Source of the DNA: SHVO01 sp041905525
GTDB taxonomy: Bacteria > Pseudomonadota > Alphaproteobacteria > Rhodospirillales > Rhodospirillaceae
NCBI GenBank assembly: GCA_041905525.1
Contig: JAYRKY010000008.1
Coordinates: forward strand, 1 to 64,000
Direction of reading: 5' to 3'
DNA: 64,000 nucleotides
Position numbers and translations under genes: made by a program. Positions 7,765-15,983 of the stretch are shown here, one piece after another. The notes below the pieces were generated by a model. The model was not told the origin of the DNA. It saw nothing but the letters and a program-made list of their open reading frames with translations, and searched no databases. Positions within the stretch are counted from its first letter, which is position 1, and each line of letters starts with the position of its first letter.

Positions 7765-9696
7765 ATGGGTATGAGCCGCAGATTGTTCTGGGGTCTTGCT
7801 GCGGCAAGCTCTCTTCTTTCGAATACACAAAATGCTTGGGCTCAGCGCGCGGCCGACAACGCCGTTGCGGAGGCGGCTGATGCATTTGGCACCCAGGTGG
7901 GCCGTGAGCAGATAGGGCTTTACTCTGCTGGCAATGCGCGCGGATTCAGCCCTTCGCAGGCGGGCAATCTTCGTGTTGAAGGTCTGTACTTCGATATGGT
8001 CGGGATGCCCAATGCCGCAGCGCGCGTTTTTCGCGGATCCGCAGTGCATGTCGGAATCAGTGCCCAAGGCTACGCGTTTCCGGCACCTACAGGAGTTGTG
8101 GATTTCAATCTACGCCGCCCCGGGGAAGAATACGCCGCTGGAGGCCTCCTGGGTGCCACTGCCTATGGCCAACGATACGGCGAGCTCGATGTCCAAGGCC
8201 CAGTTGTAAAAGATGTGCTGAGCGTAGGTGGAGGGTTCGGATACTCGCGTCACAGTTTTTATCGATTCGCGACGACATCGGAAGAATGGAATGCGGGTGC
8301 GATTGCGGACTGGCGGATAAGCGATGGACTGCGAATTACGCCTTTCTGGGCAATGTCACGCATTCGCGAAACGGGGTCGAAAACGCAAACCTTCGTTGGA
8401 TCGGCTGGCTATCCGACATATCGCTCGATTGAACTGCCGGCTCAGCCTTGGGGCCGATTAGAAATTCATAATGACACGGCGGGCGTCACCACTCAGTTCA
8501 TGGGCGCCAGCGACTGGCGAATGAGTGCCGGGCTCTTCTGGTCGAGGTCCGGTCGTCCCACAACAGACGAAACGTTTCTCTTCAACCTTGATGACCGCGG
8601 TGATGGAGACTACGCGGTATCACTATCGCCCGCGCGGTTCAATGAATCGGTGTCCGGTGAATTGAAAGTTTCGCGCCGTTTCAACACCCAGAAGACGACA
8701 AATACTGTATATGCGAACTTCAAAGGACGAAATCGTACAAACGAGTTCGGCGGTTCTGTAAGGCAGTCGATCGGGCGGGCGAACCTTCTCCGGATCCCCA
8801 TCATCTCAAACAATCCAGTCCTGTCCGTGGGTGCGGTAGGAACAATACAGGCGCGGCAAGCCACGCTCGGGCTCGGTTATGAGGGAGCGTGGAAGGATGT
8901 GGGGCAAGTCACGGTCGGTCTGCAACAGTCCGCCTACCGACGCACGATAGAAGCCCCAGGCCTCGCCGTGGTTTCCGGACGGGATCATCCACTGGTCTAC
9001 AACATTGGAGCCGCGGCCTACGCCACCAGGCGGTTGGCCGCTTACGCGAGCTATACAAGCGGCTTTGAAGAGACCGCAAACGCTCCGCCCAATTCCATGA
9101 ACCGAGACGAGGCGGTGCCCGCGCAAATCACCAAGCAGCTCGATGCAGGCCTTAGGTACGGTATCACTCAACGGCTGAATCTCGTCATGGGCGTGTTTCG
9201 CATCGAGAAGCCTTATTACAATCTCGATTCTGGCAATTTGTATCGCCGTCTCGGCTCGATTGCGCATCGTGGCCTTGAACTTTCTTTGGCCGGAAAGTTT
9301 ACGGATGAAGTGACTCTTGTCGCCGGGGCCACTTACCTTGATCCCAAGGTAAAGAGCGACAGTGGAGGTACTTCAGTTGCAGTTGGACCCGTTCCATTAC
9401 TCGTTCGAGTAGATGCCCAGTACCGGGCTCCTTGGATCCAGGGCCTCACTTTCGAGGGCCGCATCGAGCGCCTATCAAGTAGGTATACGACCCCAAACCA
9501 AGCAGTGGAATTGCCTGCTGTAACGACGCTCGATGTCGGGTTCCGTTACTCGCTCGTCATTTTTCAGAAAAGTGTGACAGTACGTCTTCAGGGCCTGAAC
9601 CTTACGGACAAGTACGCACTGAGAGTGCAGTCCTCGGGCAGTATTGAGCCGTTCGAAGCGCGTCGAGTAGAGTTGTCAGTCGCACTGGACATGTAA
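7765..9696 (+). CDS. TonB-dependent receptor (outer membrane)
   Basis: A 643-residue protein starting at the ATG at 7765 or 7771. Upstream in-frame codons fall inside the terminator. A signal peptide (RRLFWGLAAASSLLSNTQNA, cleaved after WA) is followed by a short N-terminal plug region. The rest has the alternating pattern of a beta-barrel, with many aromatic strands such as LLGATAYGQRYGELDVQGPV. The end, LQGLNLTDKYALRVQSSGS, is typical of TonB receptors. The terminal residue is Met rather than the usual aromatic residue. The gene follows the M28 cluster and may import the products of the peptidases. No TonB box was seen with certainty. It is smaller than most siderophore receptors. Confidence 0.8.
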   Translation: MGMSRRLFWGLAAASSLLSNTQNAWAQRAADNAVAEAADAFGTQVGREQIGLYSAGNARGFSPSQAGNLRVEGLYFDMVGMPNAAARVFRGSAVHVGISAQGYAFPAPTGVVDFNLRRPGEEYAAGGLLGATAYGQRYGELDVQGPVVKDVLSVGGGFGYSRHSFYRFATTSEEWNAGAIADWRISDGLRITPFWAMSRIRETGSKTQTFVGSAGYPTYRSIELPAQPWGRLEIHNDTAGVTTQFMGASDWRMSAGLFWSRSGRPTTDETFLFNLDDRGDGDYAVSLSPARFNESVSGELKVSRRFNTQKTTNTVYANFKGRNRTNEFGGSVRQSIGRANLLRIPIISNNPVLSVGAVGTIQARQATLGLGYEGAWKDVGQVTVGLQQSAYRRTIEAPGLAVVSGRDHPLVYNIGAAAYATRRLAAYASYTSGFEETANAPPNSMNRDEAVPAQITKQLDAGLRYGITQRLNLVMGVFRIEKPYYNLDSGNLYRRLGSIAHRGLELSLAGKFTDEVTLVAGATYLDPKVKSDSGGTSVAVGPVPLLVRVDAQYRAPWIQGLTFEGRIERLSSRYTTPNQAVELPAVTTLDVGFRYSLVIFQKSVTVRLQGLNLTDKYALRVQSSGSIEPFEARRVELSVALDM

Positions 9697-9805
9697 CCCC
9701 ATTGTGTGGGTCGATTTGAATATTTATTTCGCAGTCGTGTTTCGAGGGACGGCTGAATGGCTGACCGAACTGCCGAAGACTAGACGGTGACCTATCTTCG
9801 ACCAC

Positions 9806-11047
9806 TCATATGCGACGCGCAGCAAACTGTAATACCTCGGCGACTGCCGCGGACGTCCCTTCACAGTAGGAGCCCCATTCCTCCATCAAAGCTAAGCGCT
9901 TCTCGAACATGATTCCACGCCGGTATGCCGCTTCAACTTTGTTACTAATTGCATGCGCCAACGCGAGCTCGACGACCTCATTAGCATAGTTTGTGAGATC
10001 TGCTGCCCAGTCTCTGAATGATGATCTGAAACCATGAACCGTGATATCTTTGCGATCAAGGCGCCGAAGAACGGAAGACAACGCCATATTGCTTAAAGGC
10101 TTATCCTTTAAGCCGGGAAAAACGGGTGAGGAGTCGGTGAGCCGACTTGAAAACTGAACCTCAAGAATAGTGCAGCAACGTCTAGAAAGCGGTACTTTGT
10201 GCTCCTTTCCGGCCTTCATTCTACCTGCTGGAATGGTCCAAACGCCCCGTAGCAAGTCGATCTCTGGCCAGGTAGCGCCAATAGTTTCGCTCGTTCGTGC
10301 GGCGGTTAGGATTGTGAATTCAAGTGCAACGGAGGCAATGCCGCTTACCCCTCGTAGCAGATGTATGAATTCCGCGATCCGTTCGTAAGGAAGTGCGGGG
10401 TGATGAGCTACGGATCGCACTCGAGTTCGCTTTGGCAGCAAGATTTCAAGGTGACCGCGCCACCGGGCAGGGTTTTCTCCATGCCTGTAGTCGTGTGTCC
10501 GCGCCCAGTCGAGAACCCTCTCGATTCTGCCCCGTAAGCGGCTGGCAGTTTCTGTCTTTGATTGCCAAATTGGCTGCAGAACCTTCATCACCAGCGCGGT
10601 ATCGATCCGGGAGACAGGAAGCATGCCAAAAACTGGACTGGCATATGTTTGAAGTGTCGACGTCCACTGGCGGCGGTGTTTCTCATTCCGCCAAACAAGA
10701 CCTTGGTCCTCGACATACTTTTGGACGCACGTATCGAAGGTCAGTCGCTTAGCATCTTCGCTAGCAGCGGCGCGCTGTGCGGAAAGCCTCATTTCTATAG
10801 GGTCTTTACCGGTGCGAAGTACTTTTCGAGCTTCGAAGGCCTTTTCTCGCGCTTCGGCTAAACTGAAATCTGTGGTGCTTCCTAAGCCCATCTCCCGGCT
10901 TCGGCCTCGAAGAGTGAAACGAAGGATCCAACTTTTCCCGCCAGTCGGCCCGATCTGCAGCCAAAGGCCGCATCCGTCGCCGTACCTACCGGGGCGACTC
11001 AGTGAGACGACTTCTCGGGCTGTAAGACGGTGATACTTTCGAGCCAT
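9806..11047 (-). CDS. tyrosine integrase, P4-like with DUF4102 N-terminal domain
   Basis: A 413-residue site-specific recombinase. The N-terminus has the DUF4102 arm-binding pattern GDGCGLWLQIGPTGGKSWIL followed by MGLGSTTDFSLAEAREKA. The catalytic domain keeps Arg in TAARTSETIGATW, His-x-x-Arg in HGFRSSFRDWAADL, a late His in LALAHAISNKVEAAYRRG, and Tyr in the same segment. All key residues are therefore present and the enzyme looks intact. It reads away from a tRNA-Ser-like att copy at 11201. Its own element should therefore extend leftwards, but no left end was found in this window. It is divergent from the second integrase at 11315. Confidence 0.93.
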   Translation of the reverse strand: MARKYHRLTAREVVSLSRPGRYGDGCGLWLQIGPTGGKSWILRFTLRGRSREMGLGSTTDFSLAEAREKAFEARKVLRTGKDPIEMRLSAQRAAASEDAKRLTFDTCVQKYVEDQGLVWRNEKHRRQWTSTLQTYASPVFGMLPVSRIDTALVMKVLQPIWQSKTETASRLRGRIERVLDWARTHDYRHGENPARWRGHLEILLPKRTRVRSVAHHPALPYERIAEFIHLLRGVSGIASVALEFTILTAARTSETIGATWPEIDLLRGVWTIPAGRMKAGKEHKVPLSRRCCTILEVQFSSRLTDSSPVFPGLKDKPLSNMALSSVLRRLDRKDITVHGFRSSFRDWAADLTNYANEVVELALAHAISNKVEAAYRRGIMFEKRLALMEEWGSYCEGTSAAVAEVLQFAARRI

Positions 11048-11200
11048 TTCAAACCCACATTTTGACCCCCACTATCACCTGAGATTCTGGGTCATTGTCT
11101 GAAACGAGTCGAGATTGACTGCTTCAAATATCATCCAGTTTCAGCGAACTCAGAACCAGTCGGATGCGGAGTGAGACACTTTGAGAAACAATTTTTACGG

Positions 11201-11215
11201 CCTCCCTCTCCGCCA
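11201..11215 (+). repeat. left direct repeat, tRNA-Ser 3'-end att core
   Basis: CCTCCCTCTCCGCCA. CCTCTCC would be the 3' strand of a tRNA acceptor stem starting GGAGAGG, followed by discriminator G and CCA. It lies between two divergent integrases, 154 bp from one start and 100 bp from the other. Confidence 0.7.
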
Positions 11216-11278
11216 ACTTTTTCCTAAGGCATTCAAACTAAATACGGAATTATCGGCAAAGCGCCGCGCTTTCCATCG

Positions 11279-11300
11279 CTGGTACAGAAACTTGGTACAG
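11279..11300 (+). repeat. tandem TGGTACAG motifs upstream of integrase 2
   Basis: CTGGTACAG (11279-11287) and TTGGTACAG (11292-11300) are spaced 13 bp apart, directly before the ribosome site of the integrase. The same word occurs as an inverted pair near the right end of the element, so these are probably integrase arm sites or an autoregulatory operator. Confidence 0.55.
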
Positions 11301-11314
11301 TATGGAGGCAGCAC

Positions 11315-13033
11315 GTGGCGCTCTTGCGCACTTCCCACCTAACGCGACGGCAAGGCATTTACTATTTTCGGATGGCCGTGCCCGAGGACCTCATGGCTAG
11401 GGTAGGACTCTCTGAATTCAAGTGCTCGCTTCGCACTGAGGACAGATCCACAGCCAGGGTTTTGGCGACTCGCTTCTCTTCGGACCTGTTGCAATTAATT
11501 TCACTGGTGCGACGTATGCCAACATTGAAGGAAGAGAAAATACGGGAGCTAGTCAGAGGGTATTTCCGGGCCTTTCTGGATCGCTACCTCGATGAAATCG
11601 AATGCCTGAAAAAGTCCGATGAAGATTTGGCGGACGAAGCGGCGTCCGCTTTTGGGATAGCCGATACTTATAAGGACTTCCTGGTATCAGGCTCTTACCC
11701 AAACTGGGTTCGCGAGGACGCTAAGGGTGTCCTTCAGAAAGGTGGCTTCAGCGAAATCAAGATCGGAAGCGAGTCATTCAATGCCGTCTGCCATGGCGTG
11801 ATAAGAGCGGCGCGTGATGTTCTTAAGATTACCGGCCACCTGCTAAATGGGGAGCCAGAAGCCGCGACGCCGAAAGACCCCTTGTTCTCTGACATTCCCG
11901 TTCCTTTGACGGTTCCGATATTGATAGACGGGGAGGTTAGTGACCGGTTGACCGTCGGCGAAGCGTATAAAAAATACTTCGATCACAAGGCAAAGAACAT
12001 ATGGGCGCAAAAAACCATCCCTGATCAAAAAAGGACAATGCATTGGTTCTTGTCGGTAATAGGCGAGAATCAACCCCTCGCGGCTATTGATAAGCAGGCG
12101 ATGAAGCACTTTCGTGATCTATTGCAGAATCTGCCGCCGAACTTCGCGAAGCAATCAAGTCTCAAGAGCATGTCCCTCGTGCAACTGGCGAAGGCTAACA
12201 AGGGCAAAACACTCACTGCCAAAACAGCCGACAAATACCTAGGCTTTGTCCACGCCTTCCTCAAATGGTGCGTTGATGAAGATCATCTGAGCGCAAACCC
12301 CAGTTCAGGCGTGAAGATTGAGGTGAAGGAGAGCGCGAAGGATGCTCGCTACCCTTTCAATGAAAAGCAACTCAAGCAGATTTTCACTTCGCCCCAATAC
12401 ATTGGCCATCTGTCGCCCTCGACACGGCATAAGCCGGGGAAGTACCTGATCAAAGACAGCCTGTATTGGGCACCGCTTTTGGGGCTCTATACAGGAATGC
12501 GGCTTGGCGAGATTGGGCAGCTCTTAGTAACGGACATTAAGGAAGAAAAAGGCATCGCGTTTTTCGATGTCAGCATCGGCGAAGGCGAGGACAAGAAGCT
12601 CAAGACGAAGTCGGCCAAACGACGAATTCCAATTCATCCGATCCTTGTGAAGTTAGGTTTCCTGGCGCACGTCGATGCGCGAAAAGCGGCAGAGCCTCAC
12701 GGACGCCTATTTTCGGAAATCGAAAAGGGTTCCGATGGTTCTTATTCCCAAAATCCGAGTAAAAAGCTCAATCGGTATTTGGCTCGCATCGGCGTCAAGA
12801 CGCCAAAAACCACGTTTCATTCATTCCGACATAACTTCAAAGACGCCTTGCAGGCTGCGGGAGTACCCGAAAGTTATGCAAAAGAACTCATGGGGCATTC
12901 GGATAACACCGTTCACGGTTTCTACGGTGGGGCCGGGCTCCCATTGAAGGGTTTGGCGGAACAACTGGAAAGAATTGAATACCCAGTCGATTTCTCGAAT
13001 CTCCAACCGTCCGACGCGGCAAGCCCGCAATGA
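11315..13033 (+). CDS. tyrosine integrase of the 12.2-kb element (DUF6538-like N-terminus)
   Basis: A 572-residue recombinase starting at a GTG at 11315 with TGGAGG upstream. The N-terminus (SHLTRRQGIYYFRMAVPEDL) matches the DUF6538 type found in proteobacterial integrases. Residues 230-345 form a SAM-like core-binding domain. The catalytic domain shows Arg in LGLYTGMRLGEIGQL, His-x-x-Arg in FHSFRHNFKDAL, His in ELMGHSDNTVHGFY and Tyr in the same block. The stop overlaps the next start by 4 bp (ATGA), so translation of the Rep-like protein is coupled to the integrase. The TGGTACAG repeats just upstream may serve autoregulation. The catalytic set is complete, so the element may still be mobile. 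Confidence 0.93.
   Translation: MALLRTSHLTRRQGIYYFRMAVPEDLMARVGLSEFKCSLRTEDRSTARVLATRFSSDLLQLISLVRRMPTLKEEKIRELVRGYFRAFLDRYLDEIECLKKSDEDLADEAASAFGIADTYKDFLVSGSYPNWVREDAKGVLQKGGFSEIKIGSESFNAVCHGVIRAARDVLKITGHLLNGEPEAATPKDPLFSDIPVPLTVPILIDGEVSDRLTVGEAYKKYFDHKAKNIWAQKTIPDQKRTMHWFLSVIGENQPLAAIDKQAMKHFRDLLQNLPPNFAKQSSLKSMSLVQLAKANKGKTLTAKTADKYLGFVHAFLKWCVDEDHLSANPSSGVKIEVKESAKDARYPFNEKQLKQIFTSPQYIGHLSPSTRHKPGKYLIKDSLYWAPLLGLYTGMRLGEIGQLLVTDIKEEKGIAFFDVSIGEGEDKKLKTKSAKRRIPIHPILVKLGFLAHVDARKAAEPHGRLFSEIEKGSDGSYSQNPSKKLNRYLARIGVKTPKTTFHSFRHNFKDALQAAGVPESYAKELMGHSDNTVHGFYGGAGLPLKGLAEQLERIEYPVDFSNLQPSDAASPQ
11490..11505 (+). repeat. internal copy of TGCAATTAATTTCACT
   Basis: This 16-bp word inside the integrase gene is identical to 15427-15442, and 14 of its bases recur at 15953-15966. 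As it is coding sequence here, its link to the two upstream copies may be chance. Confidence 0.35.
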
Positions 13034-14094
13034 GCATCAAGTATTCTTTGGGGCATTCCTCATCTAACAAGCAGAAGGAGGAGAAGGAATATATCGACTA
13101 TGAGGGAGTGGCGTACTTAGCAGTATGGAATAGTAAGAATACTATTGCGGTCCTTGAGCCCGTCCCAGACACGATCTCACTGGTCGTCGACGTTCCCGAA
13201 GAAAAGAAGGCCGATCTGGGCAAGCTGCTCATGATCTTGCCGGAAGATGAATTCGGCAACTTTAAGCACCAGCCGAAGCACAAACAGTTTGCATCAAAGA
13301 AGCTCACTGCAGGGTATAAGCACGCGGTCGAGTTCACTCCACCCATCAAAGGAAAGAATCCTTCCGTACTATTTCAGTTTGCCCCGACCAATCTGAAGGC
13401 CAAATATCTGCGGCTTGAATTCTCTGTCGCGCAGTTGGGAGCTACCGGGGTCGCCGCTCTCCGCGCCGTTTTAGATGATACCTTCGAAGAATTGCTTTCA
13501 TATGAGCAGTTGGTCGCGAATGCCACAGTTACAAGAGTTGATGTAGCCGTGGACCTAATCGGCGTGCCGATGGGACTGGCTGTATATGAATGGCCCAAGC
13601 AGGCGAAGGCCCACAGCTATCAAGGGTTGGGCGGGGAGCTAGAAACGCTTTATTCCTTGCAGCCTAGCAAGTCGGGGAAAGCAACCAACGCGACTCACAA
13701 AGTCTACAGCAAGACGCAGCAATTGAAGGATGCCGGGCAATCGCCAGGATTTGAGACGCTTTGGCGGACGCGCGTAGAAGTTACTACACATCCTAAAGCG
13801 AAGTTGTCGCATCTTCTCGATTTGTCAAACCCGCTCCAGGGTATCGCCATCCACCTTCCCCCAATTGACCTGCCAGCAAGCGTGGCCCAGCTAGGAGATC
13901 ATCAGGATCATTGGAGAATGTTTGTCGATTGTGCAGCCCGGTCCGGACGTGAATACGCGCTCTCTCTGCTAAGTGATGCCAGAAAAGAGGTTTATAGGGC
14001 GGCGCTTAAGCACAAGTCGGCCAACATATGGAATGCGAAAAAGCTGTGGGGCAGATGGGCGCATTCGTTGCAACGCCTTAAGTTGGTCCTTTGA
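13030..14094 (+). CDS. replication-initiator-like protein (Rep_trans-like)
   Basis: A 354-residue protein whose ATG overlaps the integrase stop by 4 bp. Its motif order resembles that of rolling-circle replication initiators. TRVDVAVDLIG at about residues 176-186 fits the Asp-x-Asp strand. KVYSKTQQLKDA fits the YxK region with the putative catalytic Tyr. LWRTRVEVTTHP fits the following Arg-Glu strand. The early block LEPVPDTISLVVDVPEEKK is not recognised. Family knowledge says such proteins nick an origin and start replication of plasmids, phages or integrative elements. The combination with an integrase implies that the excised element can replicate. The call rests on short motifs; a helper of integration of unknown fold remains possible. 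Confidence 0.5.
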   Translation: MSIKYSLGHSSSNKQKEEKEYIDYEGVAYLAVWNSKNTIAVLEPVPDTISLVVDVPEEKKADLGKLLMILPEDEFGNFKHQPKHKQFASKKLTAGYKHAVEFTPPIKGKNPSVLFQFAPTNLKAKYLRLEFSVAQLGATGVAALRAVLDDTFEELLSYEQLVANATVTRVDVAVDLIGVPMGLAVYEWPKQAKAHSYQGLGGELETLYSLQPSKSGKATNATHKVYSKTQQLKDAGQSPGFETLWRTRVEVTTHPKAKLSHLLDLSNPLQGIAIHLPPIDLPASVAQLGDHQDHWRMFVDCAARSGREYALSLLSDARKEVYRAALKHKSANIWNAKKLWGRWAHSLQRLKLVL

Positions 14095-14189
14095 GCATGT
14101 GGCGTTGAAATCAATTTCACTGCCGAGGAAATGTGAAAACCATTGGACTATGGCGGGAGCGTCTGTTGACCTAATACCAACACAACGAC

Positions 14190-14633
14190 GTGGGTGTGGT
14201 ATTGACGATCCTGATCCAGAAGCACTGTAGATCGAAGCAGGACAGCGCAGATGGGCGGCGAATTCTGGTGATGCGCCAATGGCCAAGAGGCCTTGCGAGG
14301 TCCGCCGTCGACGCGTGGGAGCAGGAGTTGGCGCCTTCCCTGCAATTGCTACAGAAATTTCGCGCTCTATCCGTCGGTAGCACTCGCCATCCCTTAGCCC
14401 GGCTGGACTCGTCGATGTGGTGGGCTCTTATCGGTAGTTATCTCCAAGAAATCGCCCCGCTAGAGGCCAAAATCCGGGCGCTGAGAGCCGAACATCTGGC
14501 TGGGGCTACACTCACTCTCCTTTGCGCCTGCCATTATCCTGCGATCTGCCACAGGAGCTTTTTGGCCACTGTCATCGAAGGAACTGCAGCAGTTACTCGG
14601 CAAGACAAAAATGACGCTCCAAGACTTCTATGA
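14190..14633 (+). CDS. DUF488 family protein
   Basis: A 147-residue protein. The pattern DGRRILVMRQWPRGLARS, then WEQELAPSLQLLQKF, then a late TLTLLCACHYPAICHRSFL, matches DUF488. In that family the WPRG loop and a late hydrophobic strand with Cys/His are conserved. In most relatives the motif reads RLWPRG, so this copy is slightly divergent. The biochemical role of the family is unsettled. The gene sits between the Rep-like gene and an unknown protein, overlapping the latter by 23 bp, and lies inside the mobile element. A passenger or stress-response role is possible. Confidence 0.7.
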   Translation: MGVVLTILIQKHCRSKQDSADGRRILVMRQWPRGLARSAVDAWEQELAPSLQLLQKFRALSVGSTRHPLARLDSSMWWALIGSYLQEIAPLEAKIRALRAEHLAGATLTLLCACHYPAICHRSFLATVIEGTAAVTRQDKNDAPRLL

Positions 14634-14991
14634 TGCGGGACTCCCCCTCATGGTGCACCCGTGGGGTCGAGGCGTTCCCGACATTGCGAGGATCGTCGCG
14701 GGTCTAAGAGTTGTCCCGTCCGGCGTGCTGATTCTGGACACGTTTTTTGGCGATACCGGGTCCCATCCAGCACACTTTCTCCCGGGTCAAGTCGTCGGGG
14801 GTGGTCCTTGGTACGTCAACCGGGCGATCTTCGAGGAGATCGAGCCCGAAGGGCCGCTGGCTGAAGCGTGGAACATCTGGCAGCGCGTTCTTGCGCTTCA
14901 TCCGTCGCGGTACAACGAAGATGCCATTCAAGCCGTCTTAAAGAGCCACGGCGAGTACCTCGGGGTCTGGCCTCAGGTGCTAGATTCGTGA
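14611..14991 (+). CDS. hypothetical protein, 126 residues
   Basis: I do not recognise this protein. It overlaps the DUF488 gene by 23 bp, which implies translational coupling, and its end overlaps the convergent XRE gene by 19 bp. It has no signal peptide or membrane segment. It is rich in Gly, Pro and aromatic residues early (PLMVHPWGRGVPDIARIV), followed by a mixed region (ILDTFFGDTGSHPAHFLPGQ) and a helical C-terminal half with three Trp (AEAWNIWQRVLALHPSRYNE, then LGVWPQ). A gene is likely from the compact packing, but coding is not proven. Confidence 0.5.
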   Translation: MTLQDFYDAGLPLMVHPWGRGVPDIARIVAGLRVVPSGVLILDTFFGDTGSHPAHFLPGQVVGGGPWYVNRAIFEEIEPEGPLAEAWNIWQRVLALHPSRYNEDAIQAVLKSHGEYLGVWPQVLDS

Positions 14992-15323
14992 TCAGAAAGA
15001 GTCTTCAAAAGGGCAACGGCTAGCTTGAGGTTTTTAGGTGAGAGGTCCTTCGCCGTCTCGCGTAGTTTGAATTCGAGGTCCAGCTTATCCTTCGTGGCCC
15101 GCCGACGTGGCTCAAAGCCTTCGCACAAGTCAGATACTGTTACCTTCAGTTCGCTTGCTACCGCTGACAGAGCATCAAAGCTCAGGCGTTCGCCGCGCTC
15201 TAGATTCGATATGCTCTCAGCCGTGCGGCCTATCGCATCGCCTAGCTGCTGCTGAGTAAGCCCCTGGCGCTTGCGGGCTGCCCGAACAGCTTTCCCTATG
15301 TATTCTTTTAAGTTTCTGGCCAT
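14973..15323 (-). CDS. XRE-family helix-turn-helix regulator
   Basis: A 116-residue cytoplasmic DNA-binding protein. Residues 10-65 form an HTH_3 domain (AARKRQGLTQQQLGDAIG, then ESISNLERGERLSFDALSAV), with the recognition helix at AESISNLERG. The remaining half is a charged helical tail that may dimerise. It is convergent with the DUF488 pair and divergent from the small secreted protein at 15459. That location suits control of element gene expression or of the repeat-bearing promoter at 15426. Its operator is unknown. Confidence 0.88.
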   Translation of the reverse strand: MARNLKEYIGKAVRAARKRQGLTQQQLGDAIGRTAESISNLERGERLSFDALSAVASELKVTVSDLCEGFEPRRRATKDKLDLEFKLRETAKDLSPKNLKLAVALLKTLSDHESST

Positions 15324-15425
15324 GGCCCGATCCTGTCGCTAGGTCGGGTTCGCGCGCCATCGAATGGCCGTTAGTATTTATCAGAGACTTGAAATAACCG
15401 TTAGTAATGGCAGGCTAATCCCTCG

Positions 15426-15440
15426 GTGCAATTAATTTCA
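15426..15440 (+). repeat. GTGCAATTAATTTCA repeat, copy 1
   Basis: An exact 15-bp match to 15952-15966. Each copy lies shortly upstream of a gene for a small exported or membrane protein (19 and 18 bp before the start codon). It may be a leader or operator shared by the two genes. Confidence 0.5.
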
Positions 15441-15458
15441 CTAGGTGGGGTGGGTAAA

Positions 15459-15917
15459 ATGTATTTGGGAAGGGTTGCCTTTGGAGCGGTGCTATTTGTA
15501 ACCGCTACGATGCCGAACTTGGCGTCCGGCGAAGTCCTTACAGCGGTACAAAAAGACGAGATAGCCGGGACGGAAATCAGGTACGTGATCCTCCGTGCTG
15601 AGAACTACAAGTCGTTCACAAATGAGAACGAAATCAGGTTCGCTTGTCACCCAGGGGGACGTCTAGAAATCCGATGGACGTACGGAAGCCGCTACAGCGA
15701 TGATCGCGCATACACGATGATCTACAGGATCGACTCTGGTGACCCTCTTGGCTTTGTGCTTAGTGACCCACCCGACCTCCGCCAGCTAATCGATGATTTA
15801 CGGCAAGGCGCTCTTCTCATCGCGAAAAACCAATCGAGCGACCAAACCTATCGGTTCTCGCTTAGTGGCACGTCGCGGGCGTTCGCGACTTTCAAACCCC
15901 AATGCCTGACCGACTGA
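15459..15917 (+). CDS. hypothetical secreted protein, 152 residues
   Basis: I do not recognise the family. The start is placed at the ATG at 15459 because it begins a good signal peptide (MYLGRVAFGAVLFVTATMPN, cleaved after LASG) and follows a G-rich stretch. An in-frame codon at 15426 lies inside the repeat. The mature part has beta-like segments (EIRYVILRAENYKSF, GGRLEIRWTYGSRY, YTMIYRIDSGDP) and one Cys pair (FACHPGG and KPQCLTD), consistent with a small periplasmic beta domain. It shares an upstream 15-bp repeat with the next gene. Function unknown. Confidence 0.6.
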   Translation: MYLGRVAFGAVLFVTATMPNLASGEVLTAVQKDEIAGTEIRYVILRAENYKSFTNENEIRFACHPGGRLEIRWTYGSRYSDDRAYTMIYRIDSGDPLGFVLSDPPDLRQLIDDLRQGALLIAKNQSSDQTYRFSLSGTSRAFATFKPQCLTD

Positions 15918-15951
15918 TGCTCGATATATCCCCTTTAAGGGAGAGTTCTCA

Positions 15952-15966
15952 GTGCAATTAATTTCA
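15952..15966 (+). repeat. GTGCAATTAATTTCA repeat, copy 2
   Basis: Second exact copy of the repeat, 526 bp after the first and 18 bp before the next start codon. Confidence 0.5.
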
Positions 15967-15983
15967 TCACAGGGTAATCGCTG

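Noticed and set aside
11201..11215. A complete tRNA-Ser gene at the att copies
   Set aside because: The sequence before both copies lacks the T-loop GTTCGA and the rest of the tRNA; only the 3' end is present.
14149..14229. A 26-codon ORF (starting MAGASVDL) between the Rep-like and DUF488 genes
   Set aside because: It is too short, lacks a ribosome site, and overlaps the likely start of the DUF488 gene.
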